Below are positions 35,978 to 47,474 of a stretch of 64,000 bases of DNA, piece after piece. Below the pieces are notes generated by a model that worked only from the letters and a program-made list of their open reading frames with translations, was not told where the DNA came from and made no database searches. Every line of letters begins with the position of its first letter. The first letter of the stretch is position 1. The stretch comes from Pseudonocardia ammonioxydans (GTDB taxonomy: Bacteria > Actinomycetota > Actinomycetes > Mycobacteriales > Pseudonocardiaceae), in NCBI RefSeq assembly GCF_900115005.1, contig NZ_FOUY01000014.1, forward strand, positions 62,001 through 126,000, in the 5' to 3' direction. Made by a program: the position numbers and the translations under genes.

Positions 35978-36568
35978 TCAGGGGGTGGGCAGCAACCCCT
36001 GGACCAGGGTCTCGGCCATGGCCGACAAGGCGGCCGGGTCCTGCCCGACCCGGCCGAGCACGAGCAGGCCGAGCTGGCCGGCGAGCACCGCATGGGCGGC
36101 CTCGTCCGGGTCGACACGGGACGCGACATCACCCTCGCGCTGCGCCCGCCGTATCGCCTCGGCCAGCAGGGTGGTGGTCGCGGCGTAGCTACGCCGGGCC
36201 TCGGTGGCCACCTCGGGAGTGCTGACGGACAGCTCCATCGCCGTGTTGGCGAGCAGGCAGCCCCGCCGGGCCTCTGCCCCGCCGGGGTCGCGCAGCGGAC
36301 CCGTCACGAAGCCGCGGATCACGTCGACGGCGCGGTCGGCCTGCTCGAGCCAGGCCCGCAGCATCCGGTCGTTGGCCTCGTCGTACTCGCGCAACACGCG
36401 CAGGAACAGGCTCTGCTTGTCCCCGAACGCCCCGTACAGACTCCCCTTGCCGAGCCCGCTGGCCGTCAGGAGATCCTCGAGCGAGGTGCCTGCGTACCCG
36501 TTGTCCCAGAACGCCGCCTGCACCGACGACAGGACGCGCACCTCATCGAACTGGCGTGGACGCGGCAT
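35978..36568 (-). CDS. TetR/AcrR family regulator of the adjacent SDR gene
   Basis: The 196-residue protein has an N-terminal helix-turn-helix: PRPRQFDEVRVLSSVQAAFW, YAGTSLEDLLTASGLGKGSL and YGAFGDKQSLF. The C-terminal domain contains RGCLLANTAMEL, which is common in the YcdC/AcuR-like branch that responds to small electrophiles. It lies directly upstream of the SDR gene on the same strand. Matching operators stand before both genes, so it should repress both itself and the SDR. The start at 36568 is only 18 bases from the nearest operator. Confidence 0.9.
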   Translation of the reverse strand: MPRPRQFDEVRVLSSVQAAFWDNGYAGTSLEDLLTASGLGKGSLYGAFGDKQSLFLRVLREYDEANDRMLRAWLEQADRAVDVIRGFVTGPLRDPGGAEARRGCLLANTAMELSVSTPEVATEARRSYAATTTLLAEAIRRAQREGDVASRVDPDEAAHAVLAGQLGLLVLGRVGQDPAALSAMAETLVQGLLPTP

Positions 36569-36586
36569 GGGCCGATGCTATCGATA

Positions 36587-36604
36587 ATGGACCGACCGGT
36601 CCAT
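36587..36604. promoter_or_regulatory. TetR operator at the regulator's own promoter
   Basis: ATGGACCGACCGGTCCAT is a perfect palindrome with 8-base arms (ATGGACCG / CGGTCCAT) and an AC centre. It shares the GGACC...GGTC core with the two sites at 35893-35936. It lies between the TetR start and the divergent oxidoreductase gene, so it may also control the latter. Confidence 0.75.
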
Positions 36605-36695
36605 CACTGGGCCGCGAGGGACCGGCGGCCGGTCGACGTCGAGCACCGTCGATATCGGGTTGAACCGCGCCCGGCCCGCGACGACAGTCACCGGG

Positions 36696-37757
36696 GTGGG
36701 GCGGCGGATCGGAGTGGTCGGGCTCGGGGTGCAGGGCATGCACCTGGCCCGGTGGGCGGAACGGCTCGGTTTCGAGGTCGTCGTGGGCTGCGACATCCGT
36801 GAGACCGGCAATGAACCCGGCGAGGCCGACGCCGGCACCGCACTCCCCCGGTACACCCGGGACTGGACCGACCTGCTCGGCATGGCACTCGACGGGGTGA
36901 TCCTCGCCGACGACTTCGACACCCACGCCCCGCGGGCGATCGCGTTCCTCGACGCGGGCGTCCACGTGCTCTCCGAGACCGCCGCCTGCACCGGAGAGGA
37001 CGAGGGACGCCGACTCGTCGCGGCCGCGGACCGCTCGTCCGCGACCTACTCCTTCGCCGAGAACTACGTCGCACTGCCCCACGTGCGCACGATCGCCGAC
37101 GCCGTCGCTGCGGACGAGGTCGGCGACGTCGAGCTGATCGAGGCCGAGTACCTGCACGGCCTGGCTCCGGAGGCGCTGCGGAGCCTGCTCGGTGCCTCCG
37201 GCCACTGGCGCAACCGGATCCCGCCGACCGCGTACTGCACGCACACGCTCAGCCCGGTACTCGCGATCACCGGCGCGCGCCCGGTCACGGTGACCGCGCA
37301 CGGCATCGGCCCGGCGGAACGGGCGACGGCGGTCGTCCTGGTCGTGCGGTTGTCCACCGGCGCGGTGGCCGTGACCCGGCACGGGTTCCTGCAGGGCGAG
37401 CCGGACAGCCACTGGAGCTGGGTCTCGGTGCGCGGGACGCGCGGGCTCGTCGAGTCCCGGCGCCTGCCCGGCGACGACGCGTGGTCGGTGCGGCTGCGGG
37501 CCGAGCCGTGGGCGAGCCCGACCGGCGCGGTCCGCGAGGAGGTACGGCTGCCGGAGCGCCTCGTACTCGACGGCCGGCCGGTCGAGCCCGGCGCCGCGGG
37601 CACGGTCCGGGTCCTGCAGGCCTTCCGCGCGTCGATCGACGAGGGAGCGCCGCCGCTGGTGCCGGTCCGTACCGCCGTCGACGCCTCGCTGGTCGGGGTC
37701 GTCGGTGCCCGCTCCCTCGCGGAGGGCGGGGCGCCGGTCCCGGTGCCCGCGCTCTGA
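36696..37757 (+). CDS. Gfo/Idh/MocA family oxidoreductase
   Basis: The protein is about 353 residues. GRRIGVVGLGVQGMHLARWA gives the NAD(P)-binding GxGxxG loop at the very N-terminus, which is why the GTG at 36696 is chosen over a TTG at 36660. Later parts follow the family: DGVILADDFDTHAPRAIAFL, VHVLSETAACTGEDEGRRL (in the position of the EKP lysine motif, here without lysine), FAENYVALPHVRTIADAV, and a C-terminal alpha/beta domain. Loss of the EKP lysine, usually catalytic, is notable. The substrate is probably a sugar-like polyol, but no pathway partner is adjacent. The operator at 36587 may bring it under the TetR regulator. Confidence 0.8.
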   Translation: MGRRIGVVGLGVQGMHLARWAERLGFEVVVGCDIRETGNEPGEADAGTALPRYTRDWTDLLGMALDGVILADDFDTHAPRAIAFLDAGVHVLSETAACTGEDEGRRLVAAADRSSATYSFAENYVALPHVRTIADAVAADEVGDVELIEAEYLHGLAPEALRSLLGASGHWRNRIPPTAYCTHTLSPVLAITGARPVTVTAHGIGPAERATAVVLVVRLSTGAVAVTRHGFLQGEPDSHWSWVSVRGTRGLVESRRLPGDDAWSVRLRAEPWASPTGAVREEVRLPERLVLDGRPVEPGAAGTVRVLQAFRASIDEGAPPLVPVRTAVDASLVGVVGARSLAEGGAPVPVPAL

Positions 37758-37845
37758 CCCACCCGCCTCCACCTTTCGACGGCACCGGGGACCTTCGATC
37801 CTTCGCATCTCGTGACCGCACCCCGCCGGCTCCGAGACTGCCGCC

Positions 37846-38751
37846 ATGACGATCTCGGAGCGCACCCCGGAGCGGACCGGCCCCACGCGGCACGGCGGCG
37901 TGCTCGGCCCGATCCGCCGCCACCCGCTGCTCAGCTTCTTCGTGCTCGCGAACGTGATGAGCTGGCTGGCCTGGATCCCCTACATCCTGTCCCAGAACGG
38001 ACTCGGGATCTGGGGTTACCGGTTCCCCGAGCTGCTGGGCACCAGCCAGCTGCTCGGGGTGCTGCCCGGGGCCTACCTGGGCCCGATCGCGTCGGCGGTG
38101 CTGATCACGGCCGTCGCGGACGGCCGCGCCGGGTTGCGGCGCTGGGTCGGGCGGATGTGGCGCTGGCGGGTCCGGTGGCACTGGTACGCGATCACCCTGC
38201 TCGGGGTGCCCGCGGCGATGCTGGCCACCGGCTACGTCTTCTCCGGCGGGCAGGTGAGCGCGCCGTCGATGATGGTCCTCGCCGCCTACGTCCCGGGGCT
38301 GCTGCTGCAGATGGTCACGACCGGGCTGGCCGAGGAGCCCGGCTGGCGCGACTTCGCGCTGCCCCGCCTGCAGCGCCGCTTCGGCCCGCTGGCCGGCTCG
38401 ATGGTGCTGGGCCCGCTCTGGGCGGTCTGGCACCTGCCGCTGTTCCTCACCGAGTGGGGCGGCTTCCCGGACGCGGACTGGACCCGCCCGGTGTCGTTCA
38501 CCGTGTTCTGCATCGCGTTCAACATCGTCATGACCTGGGTGTTCAACCGCACCGGGGAGAGCCTGCCGCTGTCGATGCTGCTGCACGTCAGCGTCAACAA
38601 CTTCGCCTCGATCGTCTGGTCGGAGATGTTCCCGACGATCGGCGAGAACCTGGCCTCGCACGCCATGGCGACCGGAGCGGTCGTCGCCGCGGTGCTGGTG
38701 CTGGCCGGGACCCGCGGCCGGCTCGGCTACCGGCCCTCCGGCCCGGCGTGA
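37846..38751 (+). CDS. CPBP family intramembrane glutamic protease
   Basis: The 301-residue membrane protein has about eight hydrophobic spans. The active-site motifs of the ABI/CPBP family are present: EEPGWRDFALPRL (the EExxxR pair), HLPLFLTEWGG and the C-terminal LLHVSVNNFASIVW with conserved His and Asn. These enzymes cleave membrane-bound substrates, related to CAAX protease Rce1; in bacteria they often give immunity or process peptides. The stop lies three bases from that of the convergent response regulator gene. The substrate is unknown. Confidence 0.88.
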   Translation: MTISERTPERTGPTRHGGVLGPIRRHPLLSFFVLANVMSWLAWIPYILSQNGLGIWGYRFPELLGTSQLLGVLPGAYLGPIASAVLITAVADGRAGLRRWVGRMWRWRVRWHWYAITLLGVPAAMLATGYVFSGGQVSAPSMMVLAAYVPGLLLQMVTTGLAEEPGWRDFALPRLQRRFGPLAGSMVLGPLWAVWHLPLFLTEWGGFPDADWTRPVSFTVFCIAFNIVMTWVFNRTGESLPLSMLLHVSVNNFASIVWSEMFPTIGENLASHAMATGAVVAAVLVLAGTRGRLGYRPSGPA

Positions 38752-38754
38752 GCG

Positions 38755-39429
38755 TCAGGCTCCCGGCCCGGGGACGGTGACGACGTGGTTCTGGTACGCC
38801 CAGACGACCGCCTGCAGCCGCGACTGCACCCCGAGCTTGGGCAGCATCCGCGCCAGGTGCGACTTCACCGTCGACACCTCGACGACGAGCGTGCGGGCGA
38901 TGTCGTCGTTGGACATGCCCTGGGCGAGCAGCATGAGGATCTCGTGCTCGCGCGGGGTGAGCAGCTCGTCGACGCGCCGGCCCGTGACCGGCTGCAGGCC
39001 GCGCCGGTGCACGAACTCCTGCAGGATCCGCCGGGTCAGCGTCTGGTCGATGGTGCCCTGACCGGCGGCGACCTGCCGGACGGCCGCCACGATCGTCTCC
39101 GGCGCCGCGTCCTTGAGCAGGAAACCCGACGCCCCGGCTTCCAGCGCTCCGAAGACGTAGTCGTCGAGGTCGAACGTCGTCAGCACGAGGACCGGGACCT
39201 GCGGGTCGGCGTCCGGGGCGCACAGCTCCCGGGCCACCTCGATGCCGCTGCGACCGGGCATCCGGATGTCGAGGCAGGCGACGTCGGGCACCAGCTCGCG
39301 CGCCATCGTCAGCGCCTCGGCGCCGTCGGCGGCCACACCCGCCACCTCGATGTCGGGTTCGGCGCCCAGCAGCGCCGACAGGCCGGCGCGGACCAGGTGC
39401 TGGTCGTCGGCGACGAGTACGCGGATCAT
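38755..39429 (-). CDS. NarL/LuxR-type response regulator
   Basis: The 224-residue protein has a receiver domain (1-120) with the acidic pocket ADDQ, the phosphorylated D54 in CLDIRMPG, Thr in LTTFDLDDYV and Lys in GFLLKDAAPE. A LuxR helix-turn-helix follows near 155-215 (LTPREHEILMLLAQGMSNDD, then EVSTVKSHLARMLPKLG). It overlaps the upstream histidine kinase gene by ATGA, so the two form a two-component system made in fixed ratio. Target genes are unknown; the small membrane protein divergent from the kinase is one candidate. Confidence 0.95.
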   Translation of the reverse strand: MIRVLVADDQHLVRAGLSALLGAEPDIEVAGVAADGAEALTMARELVPDVACLDIRMPGRSGIEVARELCAPDADPQVPVLVLTTFDLDDYVFGALEAGASGFLLKDAAPETIVAAVRQVAAGQGTIDQTLTRRILQEFVHRRGLQPVTGRRVDELLTPREHEILMLLAQGMSNDDIARTLVVEVSTVKSHLARMLPKLGVQSRLQAVVWAYQNHVVTVPGPGA

Positions 39430-40697
39430 GCGGTGTCCTCCGGGAGCGGCGCGGCGGCGCGCGTCGTACTGATCGTGTCCTCGACCGGGAGCGTCAGCCG
39501 GACCTCCCAGCCACCGTCGGCGGTGGCACCGTGGGCGAGGTCGCCGCCGACCAGCTGCGCCCGCTCGGCCATGCCGACCAGGCCGAACCCGCCGCCCGGC
39601 CCCGGGTCGGGGCCGGTGGGCACGCCGTTGCGCACGGTGATCGTGAGCCGGCGCTCCCGCACCTCACCGATCTCCACCGCGCACCGTGCGCCCGGTGCGT
39701 GCGCGGCCGCGTTCGCCAGCGACTCCTGGACCATCCGGTAGGCGACGAGATGGGCGAGCGGGCCCACCCCCGCACCGGGGTCCGGCGCCGGCGCGACGAG
39801 GTCGATCTCGGCTCCGGCGGCCCGCCGGGTCTCGACGAGTGCGGCGACGGCCTCGACCGTCTCCACCGGGCGGGCGGCGTCCGGCTCCTCGCGCAGCAAC
39901 CCGACCAGCCGTCGCAGGTCGTCGAGGACGGCGCTGCTCTGCGCACGGATCCGCCGCGCCGAGTCCTTCGCCGTGCCGGGGTCGGAGTCGATCTGCCGTT
40001 CCATGGCCGCCGCCATCAGCGCGATGCCGGACATGTGGTGGGCGGCGATGTCGTGCAGCTCCCGCGACATCGACACGCGCTGCCGTGACACGGCCGCCTG
40101 CAGCAGGGCGTCCTGCTCGCGCCGCAGCGCGTGGACCTCCTGGCGGCGGGCGTCGTGGGTGTCGCGCTGCGCGGCGATCACCAGCCCGAACAGCAGCGGG
40201 AGCCCGATGACGGCGACCGCCTGCAGCAGCGCGGACGCGGACGCGGTGGCGGGGTCCGCCCCGCTGCCGAGGACCTCGTTGAGGAACTGCCCGGCCGCCA
40301 GCAGCAGCGCGGTGACCGCCAGCGCGCCCCGCAGCCGTCGCCGGGGCGGCCGGGCCACGACGGCGAGGAACACCCCGGCCAGCTCGGCGACGACGGTCGG
40401 GCTGAACGCCGCCCCCGGCGCGGCCCACGCCGCCACCAGCGGCAACGCGGCCAGCACCGGCAGCGCTGTCGTGGGGCGCCGGCCGACCCGGGACACCACC
40501 AGTGCCTGCAGCAGCACCACGACCGCCACCGTCCACCAGCCGGCCTGCCCGGGGCCCGGGACGGGCCCGATCGCCGGGTCCGTGGCGGCGAGGGCCGGCA
40601 GCACCAGCAGCAGGGCGATCGCGATCAGGCCGCACCCGATCGCGACCACCGGATGGGACGGGGCCGGCCCGCGCGGAACGTGGGTGGATGGGGACAC
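39426..40697 (-). CDS. NarL-family sensor histidine kinase
   Basis: The product is 423 residues from a GTG at 40697 with GGAGGA directly upstream. Five or six N-terminal membrane spans (about residues 15-175) have almost no extracytoplasmic loop, so the signal is probably sensed in the membrane. A HisKA_3 domain follows with SRELHDIAAHHMSGIAL (H215), and a HATPase domain with MVQESLANAAAHAPGA (N box) and GGGFGLVGMAERAQLVGG (G box). All catalytic parts are intact. This is the DesK/LiaS-like architecture often used for envelope stress. Confidence 0.93.
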   Translation of the reverse strand: MSPSTHVPRGPAPSHPVVAIGCGLIAIALLLVLPALAATDPAIGPVPGPGQAGWWTVAVVVLLQALVVSRVGRRPTTALPVLAALPLVAAWAAPGAAFSPTVVAELAGVFLAVVARPPRRRLRGALAVTALLLAAGQFLNEVLGSGADPATASASALLQAVAVIGLPLLFGLVIAAQRDTHDARRQEVHALRREQDALLQAAVSRQRVSMSRELHDIAAHHMSGIALMAAAMERQIDSDPGTAKDSARRIRAQSSAVLDDLRRLVGLLREEPDAARPVETVEAVAALVETRRAAGAEIDLVAPAPDPGAGVGPLAHLVAYRMVQESLANAAAHAPGARCAVEIGEVRERRLTITVRNGVPTGPDPGPGGGFGLVGMAERAQLVGGDLAHGATADGGWEVRLTLPVEDTISTTRAAAPLPEDTA

Positions 40698-40910
40698 GGT
40701 CCTCCGCGTGCTCCTCGTCGGTCGTCGCCGGGTGGCTCGCCCATCATCGGGTACGGCCGCACTCCGGCGATCACCACCCGGGCCGCCTCCATCGAAGGAC
40801 GGAGGCCGGGGACTGCGCACCTCGGGACGATGTGCCGCGGTCCCGCCGCGGCGAGACTGGACCACATCGGACGGCACACGGGCCGTCCCCACCACGAGAG
40901 GTGACCATCG

Positions 40911-41114
40911 ATGTCCAGCACCGCGCCCACCACCGCCGGCCACCGCCCCGTCCTGTGGGTGCTCCTGGTCCTCGCCGTCGTCGCCAACGGCACCTGCTCG
41001 CTGCTGGCCCTGCCGGTTGCCGGGTCGGTATTCGGCCTGCTCGCGCTCGTGTCCGGCGGGCTGCTGGTGCGCGACCACTACCGGCGCCGCGCACGGACCG
41101 CCGCCGGCCGCTGA
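40911..41114 (+). CDS. Small two-span membrane protein
   Basis: The 67-residue protein has GAGAGGTG upstream of its ATG. Two hydrophobic helices, VLWVLLVLAVVANGTCSLLA and VAGSVFGLLALVSGGLLV, are followed by a basic tail DHYRRRARTAAGR. It is divergent from the histidine kinase, so it may be a member of its regulon or a small accessory of the sensor. No family recognised. Confidence 0.7.
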   Translation: MSSTAPTTAGHRPVLWVLLVLAVVANGTCSLLALPVAGSVFGLLALVSGGLLVRDHYRRRARTAAGR

Positions 41115-41227
41115 CCGGCGCCGTCGCAGCGCCCGCCCGAGCAGCACGTACCCGGAACTGTCGATGTCCGGCCGCCGAGGGCTCCAGTACGGTCCGGTCC
41201 TCGCTGCCGCACGGACGGGGGCCGACG

Positions 41228-41554
41228 ATGCCGATGTACCTGACCCGGTTCCGCTACACGCCCGAGACCTGGGCGAGGCTGTCCCGCAACCCCGAGGACC
41301 GGCGCGACGCGGCCCGGGCCTACGTCGAGTCGGTCGGCGGGACGCTGCACGGGTTCTGGTACGCCTTCGGCGAGCACGACGGCTACAACCTGTGGGAGGC
41401 ACCGGACAACGTCTCGATGGCGGCCGTCGCCCTGGCCATCTCGGGCGGGGGTGCGCTCGCCACGTACGAGACCACGGTGCTGCTCACCGTCGAGGAGACG
41501 GTGGACGCCATGGCCCGCGCCGGCGAGATCCGGTACAAGCCGCCGGGGGCGTGA
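41228..41554 (+). CDS. GYD domain protein
   Basis: The product is 108 residues from the ATG at 41228. It follows the GYD family: MYLTRFRYTPETWARLSRNP, RAYVESVGGTLHGFWYAFGE, HDGYNLWEAPDNVSMAAVAL, then a closing strand and helix. These are small ferredoxin-fold, YCII-like proteins of unknown role that probably act as oligomers. It is a single-gene unit with no enzyme partner in sight. Confidence 0.85.
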   Translation: MPMYLTRFRYTPETWARLSRNPEDRRDAARAYVESVGGTLHGFWYAFGEHDGYNLWEAPDNVSMAAVALAISGGGALATYETTVLLTVEETVDAMARAGEIRYKPPGA

Positions 41555-41639
41555 GTCGCACGGTCCGGGCGGACCACCGGCGTCCTATCGTGTCGATCGT
41601 CCACGGCCGCGGAGCTCGTCGCCGTCCGGGAGGGTCCAC

Positions 41640-42488
41640 GTGCACACCGCCGCGCCCCGGCTCACTCCGCGGCAGTCCGCGCTGGTGGCGGCCTGGCTGC
41701 CCGGTGCCGAACTCGTCCACGACCACAGCTGGGGCATCACCGGGACGAGCGTGCTCCGGTTCCGGCACGCCGGGCGGTACGTCGTCGTCAAGGCCGGCGA
41801 CGACGCCGACACCCACATCGCCCGCGAGCTGCGCGCCCACCGCCGCTGGCTCGGTCCGTGGCGCGGCCGCGTCCCCGGCCTGCTGCACGCCGACGACGAC
41901 GCGAAGCTGCTGGTGACCCGGTACCTGCCGGGTGTGCTCGTCGAGGGCCGGCCCGCCGAGTCCGCGCCGGACACCTACCGGCAGGCCGGACGGCTGCTGG
42001 CGCTGCTGCACGCCCAGTCCGCCACCGTCGACGACGGCTACGAGACCCGGATGCGCGAGCGCGCGCTGGGCCACCTCGACGGCCCGCACCGCATCGCCAC
42101 CGGCACCGAGGAGCGGCTGCGCGCCGAGATCGCGTCCTGGCCGGAGGCACCGGCGACGCTGGTCCCCACCCACGGCGACTGGCAGCCGCGGAACTGGCTG
42201 GTGCACGACGGCGTGGTCGCCGCCATCGACCTCGGGCGCGCGGACCTCCGGCCCGCCCCGACCGACCTGTGCCGGCTGGCGGTCCAGCAGTTCCGCGGCC
42301 GCCCGGACCTGGAACGGGCGTTCCTCGAGGGTTACGGCGGCGACCCGCGCGATCCCGCGGCCTGGCGCAGGGAGCTCCTCCGTGAGGCGATCAGCACCGC
42401 GGTGTGGGCCCACCGGGTCGGCGACGAGCGGTTCGAGCGTCAGGGCCGCCGGATGGTGGCCGACGCGCTCGCGGGCACCGGCCGCTGA
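41640..42488 (+). CDS. APH-type phosphotransferase / protein kinase-like enzyme
   Basis: The 282-residue product starts at a GTG with GGAGGG six bases upstream. It has the aminoglycoside phosphotransferase fold: YVVVKAGDDADTHIARELRA with the ATP-binding lysine, LLVTRYLPGVLVEG (hinge), THGDWQPRNWLVHDG (catalytic HGDxxxxN) and AAIDLGRADLRPAPTDL, in which DLG replaces the usual DFG/DWE. All catalytic residues are present, so it should phosphorylate a small molecule. Substrates for this group range from aminoglycosides to sugars and cannot be read from sequence. Confidence 0.85.
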   Translation: MHTAAPRLTPRQSALVAAWLPGAELVHDHSWGITGTSVLRFRHAGRYVVVKAGDDADTHIARELRAHRRWLGPWRGRVPGLLHADDDAKLLVTRYLPGVLVEGRPAESAPDTYRQAGRLLALLHAQSATVDDGYETRMRERALGHLDGPHRIATGTEERLRAEIASWPEAPATLVPTHGDWQPRNWLVHDGVVAAIDLGRADLRPAPTDLCRLAVQQFRGRPDLERAFLEGYGGDPRDPAAWRRELLREAISTAVWAHRVGDERFERQGRRMVADALAGTGR

Positions 42489-42676
42489 CACCCGCGGCGA
42501 CCGGAGCACCGCGGTGGCGGCTGCGTGGCCCACGGCCGGGTCGCCCGGACGGCAGCGCCGCTCCCAGGCCTGTCTATCGCAAAGCCCCCGGCCTTGACGG
42601 TGCGCGGCGCAGCGCCCGCAATGGCGGCCCGGTGCCACGACACGAGCAGCCGCGGAGGCGGGAAGGACGGCCGGGG

Positions 42677-43732
42677 ATGACGATCGACGAGGGCAGGTTG
42701 CACGAGTTGCTCGGCAGGTTCGTCACCGACGCGGGCGGGAGCTTCCAGGCACTCGGTGCCGTGCTCGGCGACCGCCTCGGCCTGTACCGGGCGCTGCAGG
42801 CCGTCATGCCGGGTACACCGGCCGAGGTCGCGGCCGAGGCCGGTGTCGGCGAACGCTACGTCCGCGAGTGGCTGAGCTGCCAGGCCGCCGGCGGCTACGT
42901 CACCTACGACCCGACGACCGCGCGCTTCTCGCTCACCGAGGAGCAGGTGTTCGCGCTCGCCGACCCGGACGGGATGCAGATCGCCGCCGCCTTCCACATC
43001 CCGGTCGCGGCCGGGCGGAACATCGAGCGGATCACCGAGTCGGTGCGGACGAACAGCGGGTTCGGGTGGCACGAGCACGACCCCGCGCTGTTCGAGGGCA
43101 CCGAGCGGTTCTTCCGGCCCGGCTACGTCGCCGACCTGGTGTCCTCGTGGATCCCGGCGCTCGACGGCGTCGAGGAGAAGCTGACCGAGGGGGCGCGGGT
43201 CGCCGACGTGGGCTGCGGCCACGGCGCGTCGACGTTGCTGATCGGCGGGTCGTACCCCCGGTCGCGGGTCACCGGGTTCGACTACCACCGCCCGTCGGTC
43301 GAGCAGGCGCGCAAGCGTGCCGCGGACGCCGGGGTGGCCGCCCGGGTCACGTTCGAGGTCGCGGGCGCCGCCGACTTCCCCGGGACCGGCTACGACCTCG
43401 TCGCGGTCTTCGACGCGCTCCACGACATGCCCGACCCGCTCGGCGCCGCCCGCCACGTGCGCGAGGTGCTCGCTCCGGACGGCACGTTCCTGCTGGTCGA
43501 GCCCTACGCCGAGGACCGGCTCGAGGACAACCTGAACCCGGTCGGGCGCCTGTACTACGGCGCGTCCACGGTCATCTGCGTCGCGCACTCGATGACCGAG
43601 GAGCCCCGCACCGCCCTGGGCGCCCAGGCCGGCGAGGCACGGCTCACCGACCTGCTGCAGGAGGCCGGCTTCACCCGGGTCCGGCGCGCGGCCGAGACAC
43701 CGTTCAACCTCGTCCTCGAGGCGCGCCCCTGA
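42677..43732 (+). CDS. Class I SAM-dependent methyltransferase with a winged-helix N-terminus
   Basis: The product is 351 residues from the ATG at 42677. Residues 1-85 form a winged-helix dimerisation domain (ALGAVLGDRLGLYRALQAV and ERYVREWLSCQAAGGYVTYD). A Rossmann methyltransferase domain follows with VADVGCGHGASTLLIGGSYP (motif I), VTGFDYHRPSVEQARKRAAD (acidic residue that binds the SAM ribose) and YDLVAVFDALHDMPDPLGAA. This resembles Rv2258c-like and O-methyltransferase enzymes of secondary metabolism. The substrate is unknown. Confidence 0.88.
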   Translation: MTIDEGRLHELLGRFVTDAGGSFQALGAVLGDRLGLYRALQAVMPGTPAEVAAEAGVGERYVREWLSCQAAGGYVTYDPTTARFSLTEEQVFALADPDGMQIAAAFHIPVAAGRNIERITESVRTNSGFGWHEHDPALFEGTERFFRPGYVADLVSSWIPALDGVEEKLTEGARVADVGCGHGASTLLIGGSYPRSRVTGFDYHRPSVEQARKRAADAGVAARVTFEVAGAADFPGTGYDLVAVFDALHDMPDPLGAARHVREVLAPDGTFLLVEPYAEDRLEDNLNPVGRLYYGASTVICVAHSMTEEPRTALGAQAGEARLTDLLQEAGFTRVRRAAETPFNLVLEARP

Positions 43733-43766
43733 CCCCGGGTCGCAGCGCCCGGCCGGCCGGCACCGG

Positions 43767-44315
43767 TCAGAGCTTCATCATCGGCACCGGGTGCAGCGGC
43801 GACTCGCGCAGCCCGGACCGGAACGCACGCAGCAGCATCGGCCGGAACCCGCTCGCCGGGTAGCGCTCGGTCAGCTCCCGGTACTGCTGCCTGCGCACAC
43901 CGGGCGCGCCGACCAGCCCGGCCGTGACGTCGGTGAGGTCCGCCCGCCGCAGCGCCTCCACCAACGGGTCGGCGTGCCGCGCCGGGCGCAGCCGGTGGTG
44001 CTCGTCGATCAGCGCGGTCACCAGCTCCGCGTGCTCGGCCTGGTCGGCGGGCAATGCCGCGACCGCCCGCCGGGCCGACGGTCCGAGGTAGTCCCAGGTG
44101 TCGTCGAACCAGATGCCCGCGTCGTGGAAGAACGCGGCGTGCCCCAGCGGCGCGGCCAGCGCGTCGGGGACCGGGGTCTGCAGCCCGACCAGGCCGATCA
44201 CCCGGTGCACGTGCCCGGCGTAGATCGCGAGGTCGGTACCGAAGACCGGGGCGTGCTCCTCGAGCAGCTCGTCGGCCACCCGGTGGGCACGGTCGACGGC
44301 GGGATCGGTCGGCAT
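43767..44315 (-). CDS. HD-domain protein
   Basis: The 182-residue protein contains the HD metal ligands in order: YAGHVHRVIGLVG (H), HAAFFHDAGIW (HD), a second His region in LIDEHHRLRPARH, and LRRADLTDVTAG (D). This is the pattern of metal-dependent phosphohydrolases such as YfbR or dGTPase-like proteins. The start codon at 44315 follows CAGGAT closely on the minus strand, hinting at a leaderless message. It is divergent from the GlxA-type regulator, with 63 bases between the starts. The substrate is unknown. Confidence 0.8.
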   Translation of the reverse strand: MPTDPAVDRAHRVADELLEEHAPVFGTDLAIYAGHVHRVIGLVGLQTPVPDALAAPLGHAAFFHDAGIWFDDTWDYLGPSARRAVAALPADQAEHAELVTALIDEHHRLRPARHADPLVEALRRADLTDVTAGLVGAPGVRRQQYRELTERYPASGFRPMLLRAFRSGLRESPLHPVPMMKL

Positions 44316-45396
44316 GGGGCGATCCTGTCGCGCCCGGCGGCGACCGGCCAGTGACGTGAACGCCTAGGATCGCTCGGTATGCGCCAGAAGGTGGTCGTGG
44401 TCGTGCCGGACGGCGGCAGCCTCTTCGAGATCGCCACCCCGCTGCGGGTCTGGGGCCGCGATCCCGGTGAGCCGGACTGGCCGGACACCGAGCTGATCGT
44501 GTGCACCGCGACCGCCGGCCCGGCCGGTGCGCCCGGCCGTACCGGCTCCGCGGGCACCGCGCTGCCGCCGTTGTCCCTCACCGGCCTGGCCCCGTTCGGC
44601 GCGCACGCCCACGACGCCGACACGATCATCGTGCCGACCTGGCCGGTGGACGACCGGCCGGTGCCGGAGGATCTGGTCACCGGCCTGCGCACGGCACACG
44701 ACCACGGCACCCGGATCGTCGGGCTGTGCCTGGGCGCGTTCGTCCTGGCCGCCGCCGGGCTGCTGGACGGGCACCGGGCCGTCACGCACTGGCGCTACGC
44801 CGACGAGTTCACCCGGCGGTTCCCCGCGGTCCGGTGGGAGCGTGACCCGCTCTACCTCGACCGGGGCGCGGTGGTGACCTCCGCGGGCAGCGCCGCCGCC
44901 CTGGACTGCTGCCTGCACCTGGTGCGCACCGACCACGGCGCGGACGCCGCCGCGATCGTCGCCCGCTCGATGGTGACCGCGCCGCACCGCTCCGGCGGAC
45001 AGTCCCAGTTCGCGGCCGTGGAGCCCCTGGGCACCGCCGACGACCGGCTGGGCGGGTTGCTCGGCGAGGTGCTGGCCGACCTGGGCGAGGTCCGCACGGT
45101 GCACGACCTCGTCACCCGGGCCGCGATGAGCCGCCGGTCGCTGGAGCGGTTGTTCCGCGACCGGCTCGGCTGCTCACCCCGGTCCTGGCTGATCGACCAG
45201 CGGGTGCAGCGGGCCCGCACCCTGCTCGAGACCACCGACCTCGGTGTCGACGCGGTCGCGGCCGGTGTCGGTTTCGGCTCCCCGCAGACGCTGCGCCGGG
45301 AGTTCCAGCAGGCGCTGGGCATCTCGCCGACCGGCTACCGGGGCCACTTCCGCGGCCCGGCGGCCCGGCCGGACGCCGCACCGGCCGCCCGGACGG

Positions 45397-47421
<2,025 letters not shown>

Positions 47422-47474
47422 AAGGCTTCCCTCGTTCGGGGTCTTCTCCGTCCAGGTTCCCGTTGCGGGGGACC

